Below are positions 46,618 to 61,684 of a stretch of DNA of 64,000 bases, piece by piece. The DNA is taken from assembly GCF_008831285.2 (NCBI RefSeq), contig NC_045142.1:9846952-9910951 (forward strand), in the 5' to 3' direction. Under the pieces are notes generated by a model. That model searched no databases and was not told the DNA's origin. It worked only from the letters and a program-made list of their open reading frames with translations. The translations under genes were made by a program, and so were the position numbers. The stretch is from Nymphaea colorata. Lineage: Eukaryota > Streptophyta > Magnoliopsida > Nymphaeales > Nymphaeaceae. How positions within the stretch are numbered: the first letter of the stretch is position 1; the number at the start of each line of letters is the position of its first letter.

Positions 46618-47154
46618 GTATTTAATCTCCGTTCCTGTTTGGTATCTCTGTGTATCTGAAAGTCATTAATTCGTATTTATTGGTCCTCTTTAATTTGATT
46701 CATTGATGGAATTCCGTATTTTCTACAAGAAATGTTCCTTGTTGATTTCTCTTTAGGAGAGGGGAACTTACCAGTCCGAGAGATTAGGGTCTTTGGGAGA
46801 CCGACTGTTATTCTCCCGTCAATTTGGAGAGATTTCTTCGCCTTTTTCTTTTCAATCTCCCTTCCAACTTAGGGTTTTTTTTTTAGAGCTGTAAGGAGTA
46901 AAGCATAGTTTTGGATTTGTTTGTATTCCTTTTTTTTCACCCTTTCTTGGGAAAATTAGGAACCTCAGTCTCCACGGTACGAGCGTGTTTCCTCTTCTTC
47001 CTGGCTACACCTCTACGAAGACGTGTTCAGTTCCTTGCGTTTACAGAATACAGTAATCCATGGAGTTTCCATCTTTGGAAAGCTGACCATCTTTCATTTA
47101 ATGTTTGTTTTGACGAGTATCAACCTGATTGTGTTTTCCTTTGCTTTTTGTTAG
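46618..47154 (+). other. Likely 5'UTR intron of the ZIP gene
   Basis: A CAGTAAG|GTATTT donor at 46618 and a TTTTTGTTAG acceptor ending at 47154 bracket T-rich DNA upstream of the ATG. Support comes from splice consensus alone. Confidence 0.45.
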
Positions 47155-47236
47155 ATGTTTAAAGAAGCAGAACAGCAGATAGAATGCCTTGAGAAACTTC
47201 AATGTCCATGATTTATAAGTGGATTCGTAGAAGGAG

Positions 47237-50200
47237 ATGATGCGGAAAATTCAGCTATTATGTACGTTGTGCATGGTTCTCTCTTTGTTTTGTGGTTCTG
47301 CTGTGGCAAATTCAACAAATGAAACTCACGACTCGGGAAGAGTGTTGGAAGCACAACCGCATAGAAGATCGGTGACTGCTCCCCGCAGGAATTTGGAAGA
47401 CTCTGTCATAGATGGGTCCGGTACAGAGCCTTTTAAGATCGTTGGTGATTCTTCTGATGAGTTCAAGGGTAAGAAAAGCAGCACCTCTAAAGTTGCAGTC
47501 TCTACAGTTGCTTGGCTCACCCTGGCAATGGCAGCGGCAAGTGGCTTAGGCTCAATACCGTTCTTCTTTGTGGAGCTGGAACCTCAGTGGGCAGGGTTGT
47601 GCAATGGGATGGCTGCAGGTGTCATGTTAGCTGCAAGTTTTGACCTTGTGCAAGAAGGGCAGAACCATGGCAGTGGCAGTTGGGTGGTTGTTGGGATCCT
47701 TGCAGGAGGCGTTTTTATCTGGCTCTGTAAGAAGGTTGTGCTTTTAAGATCTAGTCTGATGGTCTCAGCTGCGTATAATGTCAAGATTCCATCTTAAGCC
47801 TTCACGTCCTTTAGTAGAATGCTTTTAGGAGCATGATGTTTAAGTACAACCAGATTTCTTGATCGATATGAGGCAATTTCTCTCTTACAATATCTAGTAG
47901 TGCTGCGATAGGAAAAGTTTCCTCGGGGTTCCTTTTTCTCTTTCCCTTTTTTAATACTATGATTGAATATACTTAGCTATTTGCTATTGCATCATGATTC
48001 TGTTTTTAAGATCAGATGCAGCATACATTCAGGGTAATATGACTTACCCTTTTGTTCACATTTTTCATGGTTCTGCTTCTTATCTGTCTCGTAGTGATTG
48101 CAACTCATCTTTCGGCAGTGAGATTGTCAAGAAAAATAGGAGTTGAAAATGTTAGGGATATCATGCATCTTGTTTCCATGTAATTGTGGCCACCACATCT
48201 CCCCATATACCTGTGCTAAAATGTGTCATTTCACGTAATTGCTACTAAGTATATTCTCTTGGCTTGCTTCTTTAGTGCACTTAATAAATGTTACTAGCTG
48301 GTTTCCCATGTGAATGTTCTGATTTGTGAAAGGAATGGGATTTTAAGGGGGTGTCTGGTACCAGTAATTTTCAGGTTGTACCTTGCTCATGGTGTGTGAT
48401 AGGGAAGATATTACAGGAAGAATAGTCAGACCCCTCTTGGGTTGAATTTCCTGAAATTTCACACTTTGAAGGCATAACATGGATGAACCTTTTCATGCTA
48501 TGGTTCACCTATGTTTGATTTCTGGTGTACGGGTCTCTATGGGCAGGTGAAATTTCAACCGCACACTATACCCTGTAAAATATTTCAGGGTTATCAAATA
48601 TCCCTTCAAAAAGATCAACTTCTCTTGTGGGGTGTTTTCTGCAAAAGTGCCACATAGGTTTCATTTAGCTAAATTAGGTATTCTTTATATATGAAAGGAA
48701 ATGCTCTGGTAATATTACTGGTCACTTGATGGTGTTTTAGGGTACCAGCAGCAAATTTATGCTAGTGATTGGTCATTAAAGTGCTTTATGTTGTCTTGCA
48801 AAGAGGGGAGCATTCTTGTTCCTGGTTCCGGATTTGGAGATCTTATTCATGTTCAGTTGCAATAGGCCTTTAGTAGGATTTTGAATAGTAATTTTTAGTA
48901 TAAGTCCAATATTTATCTGGTAGTTGCTGTTCATTCTGATAGCACAAATGGATGTCAAATTTTTAACAATCGAAACTCAGTGATTACTGTATCTTTCTTT
49001 TGTAGACTTCCAAAGGAAACTGATTTTGTAGAGGTGGCATGCGGAAAATGTGAGATAAATTTTCGATCTATGTAATGTGCTTCTGATCCAGCCGATTCTT
49101 GTTATATAGCTATTAATGAATGTTGCCCTGTCGCAGTGTTTCTGATTCACTGGCTACTGATGAATCATGAATTTTATTTATGAGACAAGTAATTATAAGC
49201 TAGGATGCTCTGCTAATGAAAAAAGTGCATTTTCGTGTACCTAAATGGAGATTCCATTCTTCTGTAATTGCCACTTTTAATTTCCTGCTTGTGTATTCCT
49301 TTAAATATACTAAATCTATCCTGTAGTTGGAGTTCTTGTTTCCCCCATTTTCGGGAATGTCTTTGCGGTGGCACCTCAGCTTTCTGATGGAAAAATGGAC
49401 ATGCTTGTTCCTTCTCTATTATAATTTCAACAATTTGTTTTTCAAATTGCAGTTTTTGGAGCAATATGGTGAAGTGAGCATGTTGGACATCAAAGGTGCT
49501 GATGCGAGGAAGGTCATTCTTGTGATTGGAATAATGACTCTTCACTCTTTTGGTGAGGGCTCTGGTGTTGGAGTCTCCTTTGCTGGTTCAAAGGGGCTTT
49601 CTCAAGGTATTCTGGTAACATTAGCCATAGCTGTGCATAATATTCCGGAAGGCTTGGCTGTGAGCATGGTCCTCTCCTCAAGAGGCGTCTCTCCACAAAA
49701 TGCAATGTTATGGAGTGTAATTACTTCATTGCCTCAGGTATTAAATTATCATAATTTTTGCCCCATTTAATCTTCCTTTTATTTTCATGTTTTAATGCAA
49801 ATTGTTGTAGAAACAACTTGCCATGGCTTAAACATGAGGTGATAAATGAGCGCAGATGTTTTTGCTGTATATAATATTTCTTCCAGCCAATGTTTATTCA
49901 TTGTGATCTGTCTGGCAGTAGCTTTGTCCACTTTTTATTTACGGTTTTCGCCATGACATGGGTTGGTTCAATATTGGTTCAATAGTATAGATAGAGCACT
50001 GTGGAATCTCTTTTTAAGCTATGTAATCACCTCCATTTGTAGGTTGTTGTCCTATGTTTATGTGTCTTATGAGGCATATTTTGTGTTCTGTTTTTCACTA
50101 GCCGATTGTAGCTGTTCCATCATTTATGTGTGCGGATGCATTTCACAAAGTCCTTCCTTTCTGTACGGGCTTTGCTGCTGGCTGCATGATTTGGATGGTG

Positions 50201-50663
50201 ATGGCAGAGGTGCTCCCTGATGCATTCAAGGTAAGATTGTCAGTTTGTTTTTTTCCTGCTTTGTTGTTCCCTAAACATAATATTGTGCTAATATATTTCA
50301 AAATGTCTTCAATTATTTCTAACCATGCAAGATATGTAGAAGTAAGCATTTTCTGCACTCAGAAAGTACCTAATTGGATAGTAGGATAGCATAACAATTG
50401 TTCTGCCAGTCTGCTACACATGATCTTGTGTTCCATCTCAAAGATGGAGCAATAATGTTCAAACACTTTTCTCTCTCCATCAATTAAGGGATCCTTGTTG
50501 CCACCACAAAGCAGTTGACCTTCTTACTAGTATGGGTTCTCAGCCGACCTTGGCCATCCAATGACGATCTACCGTTGGTCTTCTAGCTACCTTTTGTTCC
50601 CCAAATCCGAGTCATATGCCCTTCACTACCAGAATCCAAATCAACCATTGCAATGTTTGTTGT

Positions 50664-50720
<57 letters not shown>

Positions 50721-53700
50721 AACTAGTTGCATCAGGCCGCCCTCTGGACTCTCTCTCTCTCTGTGCTTGATGGAACCATGATTTTTTTACTATCATGATT
50801 TTGAGCTTTCCATTGTTGAAGCCAGCCATATATGATTTACTTTCATATAGGATCTTTAACAACTAAAAAAGGGTAGCGTACACTAAACCAATGTTTGGCC
50901 TTGTAACACAATCAATTGCATGATTCCTATGATAATATGAAACCCGTAATCAAATCAGTTCTTATCTAATAATGGAACACTATTGGATTGAATGACAATG
51001 ACATTGTTGTCCCAGATGAAGTGAAACATTTTTGCTCATGCACCGGAAGAGAGACATTTCCCATTCCTTAGCTGGAAAGACACGTGGTTTTGAAAGGGAT
51101 TAAGTGGAACAAAATTGACCGGGTGGTAGAGTCCTGAAAACATTTGTTTATTTCATATTTTGGACCTTAGCTCCATGGCGCAATATGCTACTGCTGGAAC
51201 ATGGAACAATTGAAATCTTAGATAAAAAATTATAATGAATTATTTCCATTAATGAAGCATGTAAATCCATTGGAAAATAAAGAATGTGTGTGTTCGATGA
51301 AATTGTTGTTGCTATCTGCTCCAATGTCATTGGTTTAACTATAGATACACCTTTCACATCATCCTAGGTTGATAAAACTTCTGTGATCTACATGTATAAT
51401 CTAATAAGTTCTACAGTTTGTTTTATTTCAACTTTAAGGCCTTTGGCTCATGAGATTCGTTATCATTTTTGGATGTAAAAGAAGATTTTCTTTATGCAGG
51501 AATATTTTAAAGTTTCCACCAGCTAATTTTTAGATGCTCATGAGATCCTGTTTATGGATCAAAACAATGACCAGAAAATTATTCTTGAGGTCTATTTTTT
51601 CCATAATTGGGTGTTCATATTATCAGCATAATGGTGTCTGAACTGTCCAATCAAATGCGAAGTATTTGGTTTGAATGTCATTGCCCATGTGAATCAAACA
51701 TTGGACAAATGAACATAAATGTCAAATTGACAAAGTGCTACTTTGATCTAGTACAAGATGCTCTGGACAAAGGGTTCTTTTGTCCTTGGATCCTTCAATC
51801 AGGTACCTTATGTTCCCATTGCTGTGGACAAGTTGTAACATGTTTCTTATTACTGCTGGGTAGCAAGGAGGTTCTTATATATACTATTACTATATAATTG
51901 AGATTAAGTGTCATTTGGTAATTGTAATCGGAACCAATGTTTGCTAAAGTAAACCATTCCCTTTTTTGTGTCTTCTGCTGCATTTTCTTAAATGTCTTTC
52001 AGCCCTGCTGCACTGTGTTTCATCTAACAGTTCATAATCAAGCTCTACCTTATTGCAGGAAGCTCCCCCTTCACAAGTTGGAACAGCTGCTACAATCTCT
52101 GTAGCCTTTATGGAAACACTAGGCACAGTATTCCAGACTTTCAGTGAAGGATACAGGTGACTTTCTCCTTTAGTAACTTTATCTTTGTCCTTTAGTAACT
52201 TTACATTGTAATGCATAATGTGGTGGCTTGTGGAGCCAAATTGTTGTTCCTGCTCAATTATTTGGGTGTTGCTTTGATCGCTACAAGAGGCATCATCACC
52301 CTTAACTCCTTAAAAGTGATATGTAGACTACACGAATTCTACTCGTCATACACAACGTAAATTATGCTTGAAAAAGACAAAAGCATGCCTTAGCAGGAAA
52401 TTCTTCCAATGCATGGGTGGTTAAACAAGTTCTAGTGTCTTGGGATCAGCCTTGCACCTCTGTTTGTCAAACATGAAATCCTGCATGACATGGATAATGC
52501 TTGAAGAAACCTGAAACGTGCTCTCTACTAGTAATTGTGCAATGTGCCAATTTAAGTTATGGTGTCACATACAGGCATAAGATTAGATGAGTATGGCTGT
52601 TTTTGCATAGCTTTTGAAGCAAAGGCAACGGTTCTTCTTGATGCCTGAAGGTGCAGAGGCCTATGGGATGATCATGATCCTTCTAGTAATGAAAACTGAT
52701 TCTCTTAAGTGTGACTAATCTTTTAATACGTTGGTGTGATTTGGACTCAAATCAATTTTTATTGGTGAGTAAAAGGATAATGCCTTGGTATACAACTATT
52801 GCTTTTTGATGTTTTGACTACTCCATACCCATCTGTGTTAGGCACAGGAATATTTTGACAAATGCATACTGGATCTATGTCGGGCACAGGAATATTTTAC
52901 TGCATCATCCCTATGTGCTGTTGGATGTGCAGATGCACATTATCTAACATGCTTACATTTGTTGATTCTGTTTTTGTAAATTTTGGATTTTTTTTGCAGC
53001 TCAGAGCATCTTTACGGGTTATTGGTTTCCCTTCTTTTTGGACTTGGCCCACTCATGGGTGGTGCCATTTTGGTTGCATTGGCTATCCCGTTCCGCCTGC
53101 ATCACTCTTTTCTCACAGGTGCCTCTTCGGGGATTGCCTTTGTCCTTGCTGCATGGCGACCTTTACAGTTGTGGGCTGGTGCAAAGATGGGATTTTTCAC
53201 TGTTTTATCACTGCTGGGTTTGGGTTCTCTCCTCTTCCATGTATCGACAACAGGCCTTCTTAGGCTAGCCAGGCGAAAGGCCTCAACAAACAGCCTTTCG
53301 GCATCTGGTTTCCCCATAAGTGCTCTGACACTCCAAGCATTCCTAGCCTGTGGAACTGTAGCTCTTCACGCCCTTGCTGAAGGTCTTGCTCTGGGTGTGG
53401 CTGCTCCAAAAGCCTATGGTCTTGGGCGTCACATGATGCTGCCAGTTTCCTTACATGGCCTTCCTCGTGGTGCAGCTGTGGCAAGTTGTGTGTATGGTGC
53501 AACCGATAGTTGGCGAGGTGCAGTCGCTGCATCGGCACTGACAGGCCTTGCTGGTCCAACATCTGCTATCGGGGCAATACTTGCAGGCATCGGCTATAGC
53601 GGGCTTGATTACTGGATGGTCCTTGCTTGTGGGACTCTTCTGCCAAGTTTTGGAAGTATTTTCCAGCGCGTCATCCGGTTGGACCCCAGAAGGAGTGTCT

Positions 53701-53807
53701 TTGGGCTTGTGATGGGATTGACATTCGCATTTGCATGCCTCACCAGCACCAGGCTTGTGTGCTTACACACACCTTATTGCAATTCTGCGCCTGAAGCTGT
53801 GACCTAG
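47237..53807 (+). CDS. ZIP-family metal transporter, At3g08650 type
   Basis: There are five coding exons: 47237-47734, 49453-49737, 50102-50230, 52059-52156 and 53000-53807. All junctions are GT-AG and in phase. The product is 605 residues. A signal-peptide-like N-terminus (about 1-25) and a polar lumenal stretch precede the first membrane segment near residue 88. ZIP signatures are present: HSFGEG at about 196-201, HNIPEG at 227-232 in the metal-binding helix, and a second HALAEG at about 460-465. The family moves zinc or other divalent metals into the cytosol. This long plant subgroup is probably in an internal membrane, and its substrate is untested. The start is the first ATG of ATGATG at 47237. 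A 5'UTR intron from 46618 to about 47154 is likely. Confidence 0.95.
48345..48615. repeat. Possible MITE in ZIP intron 1
   Basis: The left end AAGGGGGTGTCTGGTACCAG and the reverse-complemented right end AAGGGATATTTGATAACCCTG are weakly similar inverted ends of the TGTTTGG type. No target duplication was confirmed. Confidence 0.3.
50663..50719. repeat. (CT)n microsatellite in ZIP intron 3
   Basis: About 57 bp of CT repeats with one interruption. Confidence 0.97.
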
Positions 53808-55858
53808 AGTTTGCCAACCAAGATGAAGCTGATCATGTGGTTAAAACAGATGGAAATCAACCTAGAAGAAGGTATTGAGCTTAACAATATTGCAGCATGC
53901 CTGCCTGAGAGCAACATTTGCCCCATCCGGAAGGCGATTTTTAAGATGAAATAGGTATATATTTACTGTGGAGATGCAGAAAATGCTCATGATTTCTTTA
54001 TCGTAGCCTGTAGAAAATGTTTCATAATTTCATCATTCAGGAATACAAAGTCTATCTGGAGTCTCTCTCTCTCTCTCTCTCTCTTTCCCTCTCTCTCTCT
54101 GTGAGTTCAATTCCCGTTTGAGGTTTGAGTGTGGCTCTGCATGACTCAAAACCGTGGTCTGCTTCAATATGAATGTTCGAATTCTCCTTGATGCCTATGC
54201 CGTTCCCTCAAAAGGCTAAGTCCTTCCCGTGCATTGTTGCAGTTACTTTCTGATTCTGACCCGTCCTTTTGCTTCGGTAGGAGAGAATATTATGACCTTG
54301 GTTTTAGTTATTCTAGACATTTAATTGCCCCTGTGGATGCTCAGGTTCATACTTAAAAAACGGGAATTCTACCATCTTACACTATAACGGGTTTTAAGCA
54401 TCTCTCGCCCTTCAGGAGCTTGGGGAGAAGATATCATTTGTAGCAGTTGGAAGTACCAACTTCCCGAATTCAATCCCTCAGGGGGTTGGTAAAACGAATG
54501 GAGTGGGTGTTGTTAGCGTTCAGTCTTTCCAAGACATCACTCTAAGACACCTAAGGTTAGGTTTGACATATCTCGGGTACCAGTGAATCTCAAGCCCATG
54601 ACAGATGAAATCCACAGTTGTATCAAACTATGGAATTCAGCATGTACCCTCAACGTAGATTTTTAACTTCATACTTTAATATAAAAAATGTGGATTCGAA
54701 ACTGGATGGAGGGAGGGGGTTGGACTTGAAAACCGTAGATCTGAGATATGTGGTGATTTTAAATCACTGTGGATCTCAGATTTCCGTTAATGAAACACAA
54801 GCATTATTGTGTGGTAGGATGAAATAATTATGCTGCTTAATTGCTCACCTAACATCACAAAGCAAATTTAAACAAAAAAATTAATAATGAACCGTAAGCA
54901 TTGGTTTCCGCTTTGGACCACCACCCACGGTACTCAGATCTTAGAACTGTAGCAGTAGCACTGCGGAGATCCTAACCGCTCGTTGCAGTGGAAAAAGGAC
55001 TGAATCTTAGAACTATAGTTTTATCAAAATATAAATTGATTCGGAGACGAATCAGCCTAAACAGGTCAGTATGGTCTGAATCAAGTCTTAGGCCTGAACC
55101 CGTCGCTGCCTTGTGGTAGAAGCGATACGATGGGTATGGGCTCATATGTGCTAATACTAAAGCAATATTTACAACACATCTCTCAATTGTTTCTCCCTCA
55201 ATTGAAGTAACCTTTCTCATACCGTATCGCTATGCATTATTGAAAGAAGCATAAAGATGAAGATGTGGAAGGAAAAATACATAGTAATAAGAGAGCTGAA
55301 TCAAAGTCATTGGCAGCATGCTATGTGAGTCTATTCTGATGGAACATTTACTTCATCGAAGATTTCAACAGCATCTCCTTTCCTAATTTATTTTCAATAG
55401 CATTTCCTTTCCTAATTTATTAAAAACGAAATTGTCAATTGAAGAAAAAACTGAAAACTGGAAAAAGCAAATAAGAAGCTGCAGAGACAAGTTGATCCAA
55501 CCTTATTTTGTTATTTTGATACATAAGCTATATTGGCTGATGGCGAATCTATGTTTCATTTCACATTTTTAAATAGACAAATATGCCCAAGAGAATTGCT
55601 TGTCAGTTGTCACAGAATCACAGGCCCTCGTTGACATTTAAAATGAAGTAAGAAGGAAATTATGGAAAATACATTGCCCTCTGCAAAACGTGAGGGCTCT
55701 TGCTCTACGGCTTGTTTCCTAAGAGAACAAAGGGTCAAGAAACCATTTGTTCTTTATATGTTGGTTACCTCCCCCTCTCGAAAGCAGGAACAGTGAAACA
55801 GAGAGAGTCTGGACATAGCGAAGGGAAGAAGCAGAGAAGAGAAGGACCAAAATAGAAG
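53808..55858. other. ZIP 3' flank to MWFE promoter
   Basis: The first few hundred bases are probably ZIP 3' untranslated sequence with a (CT)n tract at about 54060-54102. An imperfect inverted repeat (54739-54781, arms sharing ATCTGAGAT and TGATTT) lies further on. No gene was recognised. The last 150 bases include TTTATATG near 55752, a plausible TATA box for the MWFE gene, and an A/G-rich leader. Confidence 0.5.
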
Positions 55859-58800
55859 ATGTTCTGGTTGGAAGCTGTTCTTCCCTTGGGGATCATTGCC
55901 GGCATGCTCTGTGTGATGGGTAACGCCCAATATTACATATACAAGGCTGCCAATGGAAGGGTATGGAGAATTCCTCTACTATCCTTGATTATTTGCGTAG
56001 ACTTGGTGCGAATTTGTAGCACCCACTTTTTTCGTATTTGGTGCTGCGACGTTGCTTGAGTTTTGTATAGGGGACGTTGTTTTTTTGATCGTGGTCTGAA
56101 TGATTGCAGCCAAAACACATTGGAAATGACATGTGGGACGTTGCAATGGAGAGGAGGGACAAGAAGATCATGGAAATGCTTTCTGCAAAGCAAGGCCAAG
56201 TGGGTACCTTTTGCTTTTTTGTCTTTGTGGTTTTAATTCACGAATCGGTGGATTTTTATTCATGCTTGTGTAAATTCTGAATGTTGGTTTGTGTTTTGTT
56301 TTTGGTAATGAAGCTGTAATTTTTGGAACTAGGGAAGGGTTTCTCTTTATCAGGAACTTCACTTTTGTGCATGAATTTGTTGAATTTTGGGGCAATTTTG
56401 ATTTTATGTGGTGTATGTATACGGCGTCTTCAGGTTCGGTGTTATTGGTTTGTTTGTTTGTGGTCGAACATTGGGTTATCCTCCGGTTGTTCTTTCTCTG
56501 GTTCAGTGGACTGCACAATCAGTGATACATATTGATGCGTCCCTATTTTTGATCTTTCCTTCGTAGGTGGCATATGGTAATTGTTTCATTAGTTCAGCTC
56601 TAACTTAAATCTTTCCAGACAAGAAAAATCTATGCAAGCAGGTAACATGGGGGAGTAGCGGAATGACTGGTGGAGACACATTCGTATCCCTAACTTGAAA
56701 GAAGGTTAAAAACGAAAGAATTAAAGACCTTATTGGTGACTAAAGTGAATCCAAGTTCTGATGCAACAAAGAATTCCTTAGGCAAATAGTAGTGAATGAT
56801 GGTGAAAGGTAATAAGAACCTAGTTTGACTGGGGTAATTAATATAATGTCCAATAGGGAACCTCAAAACCGACAGTACTTTCAATTGCAAATTCACTACT
56901 TGAACAGTATTTTGTGAAAATCTCTAACCATGTAGTTCTTGAGAATAAAGGCCTTAAACACTCTTACCCACAATAAGGGCAAAGTATCCACACAAAATTC
57001 ATATTAGTGACTGGTCGGACATGCATCAGACATGGGCTAGTTTGCAGTGGGTTATCATTTGCATAAACGTACAACTTTGCTGGCTTGAATGTGGTTTAGT
57101 ATTGGTTGGTGCAACCATTGATGATAAAGAAATCTGAGACTATTGGTGTGAAGTGTGAACGTAATTCCTCCAGCAGATCTTAACAAGTCCAATTCATTTC
57201 TTTGAGCTAACAATGTCCAATATTAGATGAATTTGATGCTGATAAATGGTGTTCCAACTTTTATAATTACTCTAAAGATTAGTGACTTCATCTTTTTTTG
57301 GGGATATAAAAATTCTATAGCAATTTGTTGGAACAAGTCAAGGAAAAGTTGCTTAAAGTTTGTTCCCGTTATATGTAAAACATGCTCACCATCATGCACA
57401 CTTTCTGTGTAATTCGTGTTTCACAATTCTATTAGTCATATTTGTTTTGCATATGTAGAAACTAATTTTATAATCATATGCTTGGAAAGCTAAGCAATAG
57501 CAGTCTGCCGGTTATGTTTTTGACAACATAAAATTCAGACGGGCTAATCTTGAATCTAGCAACAGCTTCATTTTGTATGTTGAATTTGACCATCTGCACA
57601 TTTGAATTTTATAAGTATTCTAAATCAAATTATAAATATTTTGACACTCTTTTCTCAGTTCCTTTGCATCTAAAGAAATATTTCTTTTGTTCTTTTCCCC
57701 CTTATTCTATCACTGCTGAATTTTGGTCTGCTCTCTTGGAATCTTTGATTTTGTGAATGTGGTGTATTTGAAGGTCCAATTCTCATTATGCATGAATTAC
57801 ATTGGGTTTTAGTATATTAGGATTGCTTTCATGGCCTCAGGCACTCTAGAATATTACTCTTTTCAGTTTCATATTTTCCTTTTCCTTTTCTTTTTTTTTC
57901 ATCTTTAATGAAAGCAAGTAAGACTTCATAAGAATTAAACAAAAAACTGTGAATCATATTATGGAACAAAAAAAGAAGATGAAGACCTACCAATGTCTAC
58001 AGTCTCCATCTCCAAGTAAAATATAAAGAAGAAAACATTGTTGTGTTTAACACTTTAAGCACATATTTGTATGCATGGACAAACCCATGATCCCAAAATT
58101 AACATTTCATGTAACGAGCCGACCCATTCCCGAGCTCGGACCCCTAGTTTGGCGGATCCCAACTCACTTCCTAGCAATTTCAATTCCAGCCCAAAAAATG
58201 TTAGGAAGCAGACAAGCAACTACTTTAACAATCCTCTTTATAAGCCCTTGAAGTCACCTCACAATCTTCAATATGAGACCTAACCCATTCCTGAGCTCGG
58301 GCCCCTGGTTTGGCAGATCCCAACCCACTCCCTAGCAGTTTTGATTCCAGCCTAAAAAGATATTAGGAACCAAGACAACCAACTACTTTAACAACCCCCT
58401 TTATAAGCTTTTGAAGATTCTTCACAATTTTCAATACGGGACTAAACTTTTGGAGTGCTATATTTTATGTTCATTTTTCGTAGTTTCCCCATACGGAAGA
58501 ATAGCAGAATTTGTTCCTCAGTGTTTTTGTCATGTCAGTGGCTAATTTTGAGAATCATGTGGTTTGTTTAGAATCAGCACAACTCCATGGTAATTAATAT
58601 TGTGGTAGATAGACAGTCATTCTCTGTCTCCTTGATTCTTATTCAAGGAAATTATATCAGCTTCCCTATTTAATTCCCTTACTTTCCAGCCTTCTCCAAC
58701 CTTGCTAACTCATGGCACTTTCTAAGGAAAAGTCATAACCAAAACAGATGAAAGATGAGTTCTTCACATTGTTGCAAATAACATTCAAAAGCTGGTTTCA

Positions 58801-61619
58801 AGTTTAATTTTGTCATGTAACTATCTGAATGAGGCTATCCAGGAGACCAAAACTGTAAGCTTGCTGGCTTACCTTTCACAAATCAACCTTCAAGGAGGAG
58901 TTCTAGCCATCGTCATGGCTAGGGACTCAAATGGACTGTAACTGGGATGGTTAAGTATTTTAAGGTTGTGGTGGATTGAGATTCTAGACAGAGAAAAGCC
59001 CTTGTACTAGATCCAACTCATTTGCATGCCTGTTCACAGGAGTGAGATATAGCAGGGTCTAACCAGGAATGCAAAACCATTTTCACAAATTTCATTCTCA
59101 GGGCTATTGTAGGCTTGTCATGGTAGGAAGAGACACAACACATTGAAAAAGAAACTCACGAACACAATCCCAATGGTACCAAGAACTTATGAGGTTCGGC
59201 TTTTAGAGCTTACATCCACAGTGAGAATCCTCACACTGCTTATTGATCACTTTCACCAGAGAGTACAAAATATATCAAGGCACTCTCTTTCAATGGGAAG
59301 AAACGAGAGTCACAGCCTCACAAGGAAACACTCTCTACTCAACGGAAACTCATAACAAGTTTCTAAAAAAACATCAACACGAGGTAGGTTTTTCTTGAGC
59401 ATTAATAAGGAAATAGGAATCCTGTTTTTCTTGTGAAAAATCTTGAGAATTCAAAAATAAAAAATATACCATGTAAGAGAAATTCTAGAAAGTTGTGAGT
59501 TTCCTATTTACTTAATGATAAAAACATTGATAGAAGTTCAAAATAGTTATTAAATTTTGAAAAAAAATAGAAAAGATTTTTTTTAAAGACTATAAGAAAG
59601 GTTTATATTTTCTAACCTGGCGAAAATATCTTGACTTTCCAAAATAGTGCAATATTAGTGCAACATTTTCAAAAGGTCATGATAATTTCCCTTTTCATGT
59701 AATCATTTTACAATATTATCACGATTTTTTTAAAAACATTACCAACTTTGTGACAATTTGCTGAACACTTCATATTTCAGGTACACACCCTCATTTTTGA
59801 TGTGCCATATTCTCCTAGATTTGTCATATCTTTGTTTCTGGCTTAGATACATAATGTGTATCTTGCATGTTATCCTCAACAGTTTGCTAGACAAGCTTAC
59901 TTCATTCTTATTGTAAAGAAAATGTTGAGGTTAAGAGTCAATAACTTGATGGGTGCAATTTTAATTGGTCAATGTTCAAAGTACTTAGGCTAAGGTTGGC
60001 TAGTTGGAGTGTCATGCATTTTTGGGTTGGTCCGGATCCGGAAGAAAATTTTTCGCCTGCCTAAACACAATAGAGTTAAGACCAACCAAATTTTTGGTTC
60101 TGATTACGCAGGTTTAGGGAAATGTGTGTTATAGAAGTGTCAGCAAGGACTGTGGGACTAACTGGATTTGCCTTCACAGAGTTACTTAGAAAATTTATCT
60201 CCTGGATGTGATGATGAAGTTTTTAAATTCTGGAAATGATGGGTGGAGGAAAATGGGGTTGGTCTTTTAAGCTCAAGGTTTTCACTGTTTGAAGAAGGTG
60301 ATTTGGTCTACATTAGGGGATTTTACGGGTCCAGAGGTACATGCTTCTACTTGGCAAGCTCACCACTTTAATCAGCATAGGGAGGGAGGGAGAGAGAGGC
60401 TTTGCTGATCTCAACTAAGAGGAGTGCATACATGTAAGCTTACTCCTTCCTGAAGCTCGCCCGTATGAAGAAGATCCTTAGGATGCTCATCACGACTCCT
60501 TTATTTTCCATTCAAGGACCTTAACTCTGGGTCATTCCATGTGGCACCTTAAGCTAAGGTGGACCTGGGTAGCATCAAACCTGGCTTGGCAAGGCGTCAT
60601 GGGGCCAGCTCCTACTCTGGATCAGGTCATACTTTGGTGTGCTTCACAGCTTGGTCTTCTATTGAATTAGTTTCTTTTCTTATTTCTTTCCTATCTCGTC
60701 AGTGTTGTAACTCCTGAACAAATATTTATCCATCCAATGTTTGCTTACCATTTCTCCATTTACCCTTTTTCTGTGCTATCTGAAACTTCCCAGTACTTTG
60801 ACCAAACTTTTCAACTTCTATACCAAGCTGTTTTTTGAATTCGTTTCGAGATTCAGTTGAGCTCTTCAAAGTTTCAACATTACTTCTAAACCACCCAATC
60901 TGATTAGTATTGGAACAAGCCTCCATGGTCCTTATGAGGCCTTCTATGATCCACTTTTACTATTTTTTTGTTCAACTTTTTCTATGACGGGTTTGAGCCC
61001 TGACCACCTTGGGGAAACTTAGGCAGCAGAGCTCTAGGGTGTTCAACTTGCCACCCTTCACATTCCCATCTTACCACCTGCTCGCCACCTATGATGATGG
61101 TGTATCGTGTATCTTTATCAAGAGACAATATTGTTTAAACTTTTGAGTCATGGCAGATTAAGGCTACAGTGCATTTGGTTGGAAATTTTAGGATATTGCA
61201 CATGGTGCATGGCCATAAAAGTTGTTAGCTACTTTCCATGATATCTTGTGATTTAGCTGAAAATGGTACACTTTGGAGCTATGTAACACGGACATTCCTG
61301 TTTGGAGGAAGATGTCAGCCACCACCTGAACATGGCACTGACTGTGTCTCGTGCGGTCAATGCACCCAGGGCCTTAGTCCATTATTTTTTGGACGGAGTC
61401 AAAATTGACTGAGTCCAATAATCCAAATGACCGATGTTTTGCTTATATATATATAAGTTTTAAACAAACAAAACAATACATTCATGATTCATAACTTATA
61501 AATTATGAAGAAGAAACTAATGAACAAAAGTATGAAACAGAATCATAGGATGATGATGGGGAAATAAGCTAAGTTCATCTAACATAGAGAAATCCATAAA
61601 TTCTAGATATATATACACA

Positions 61620-61684
<65 letters not shown>

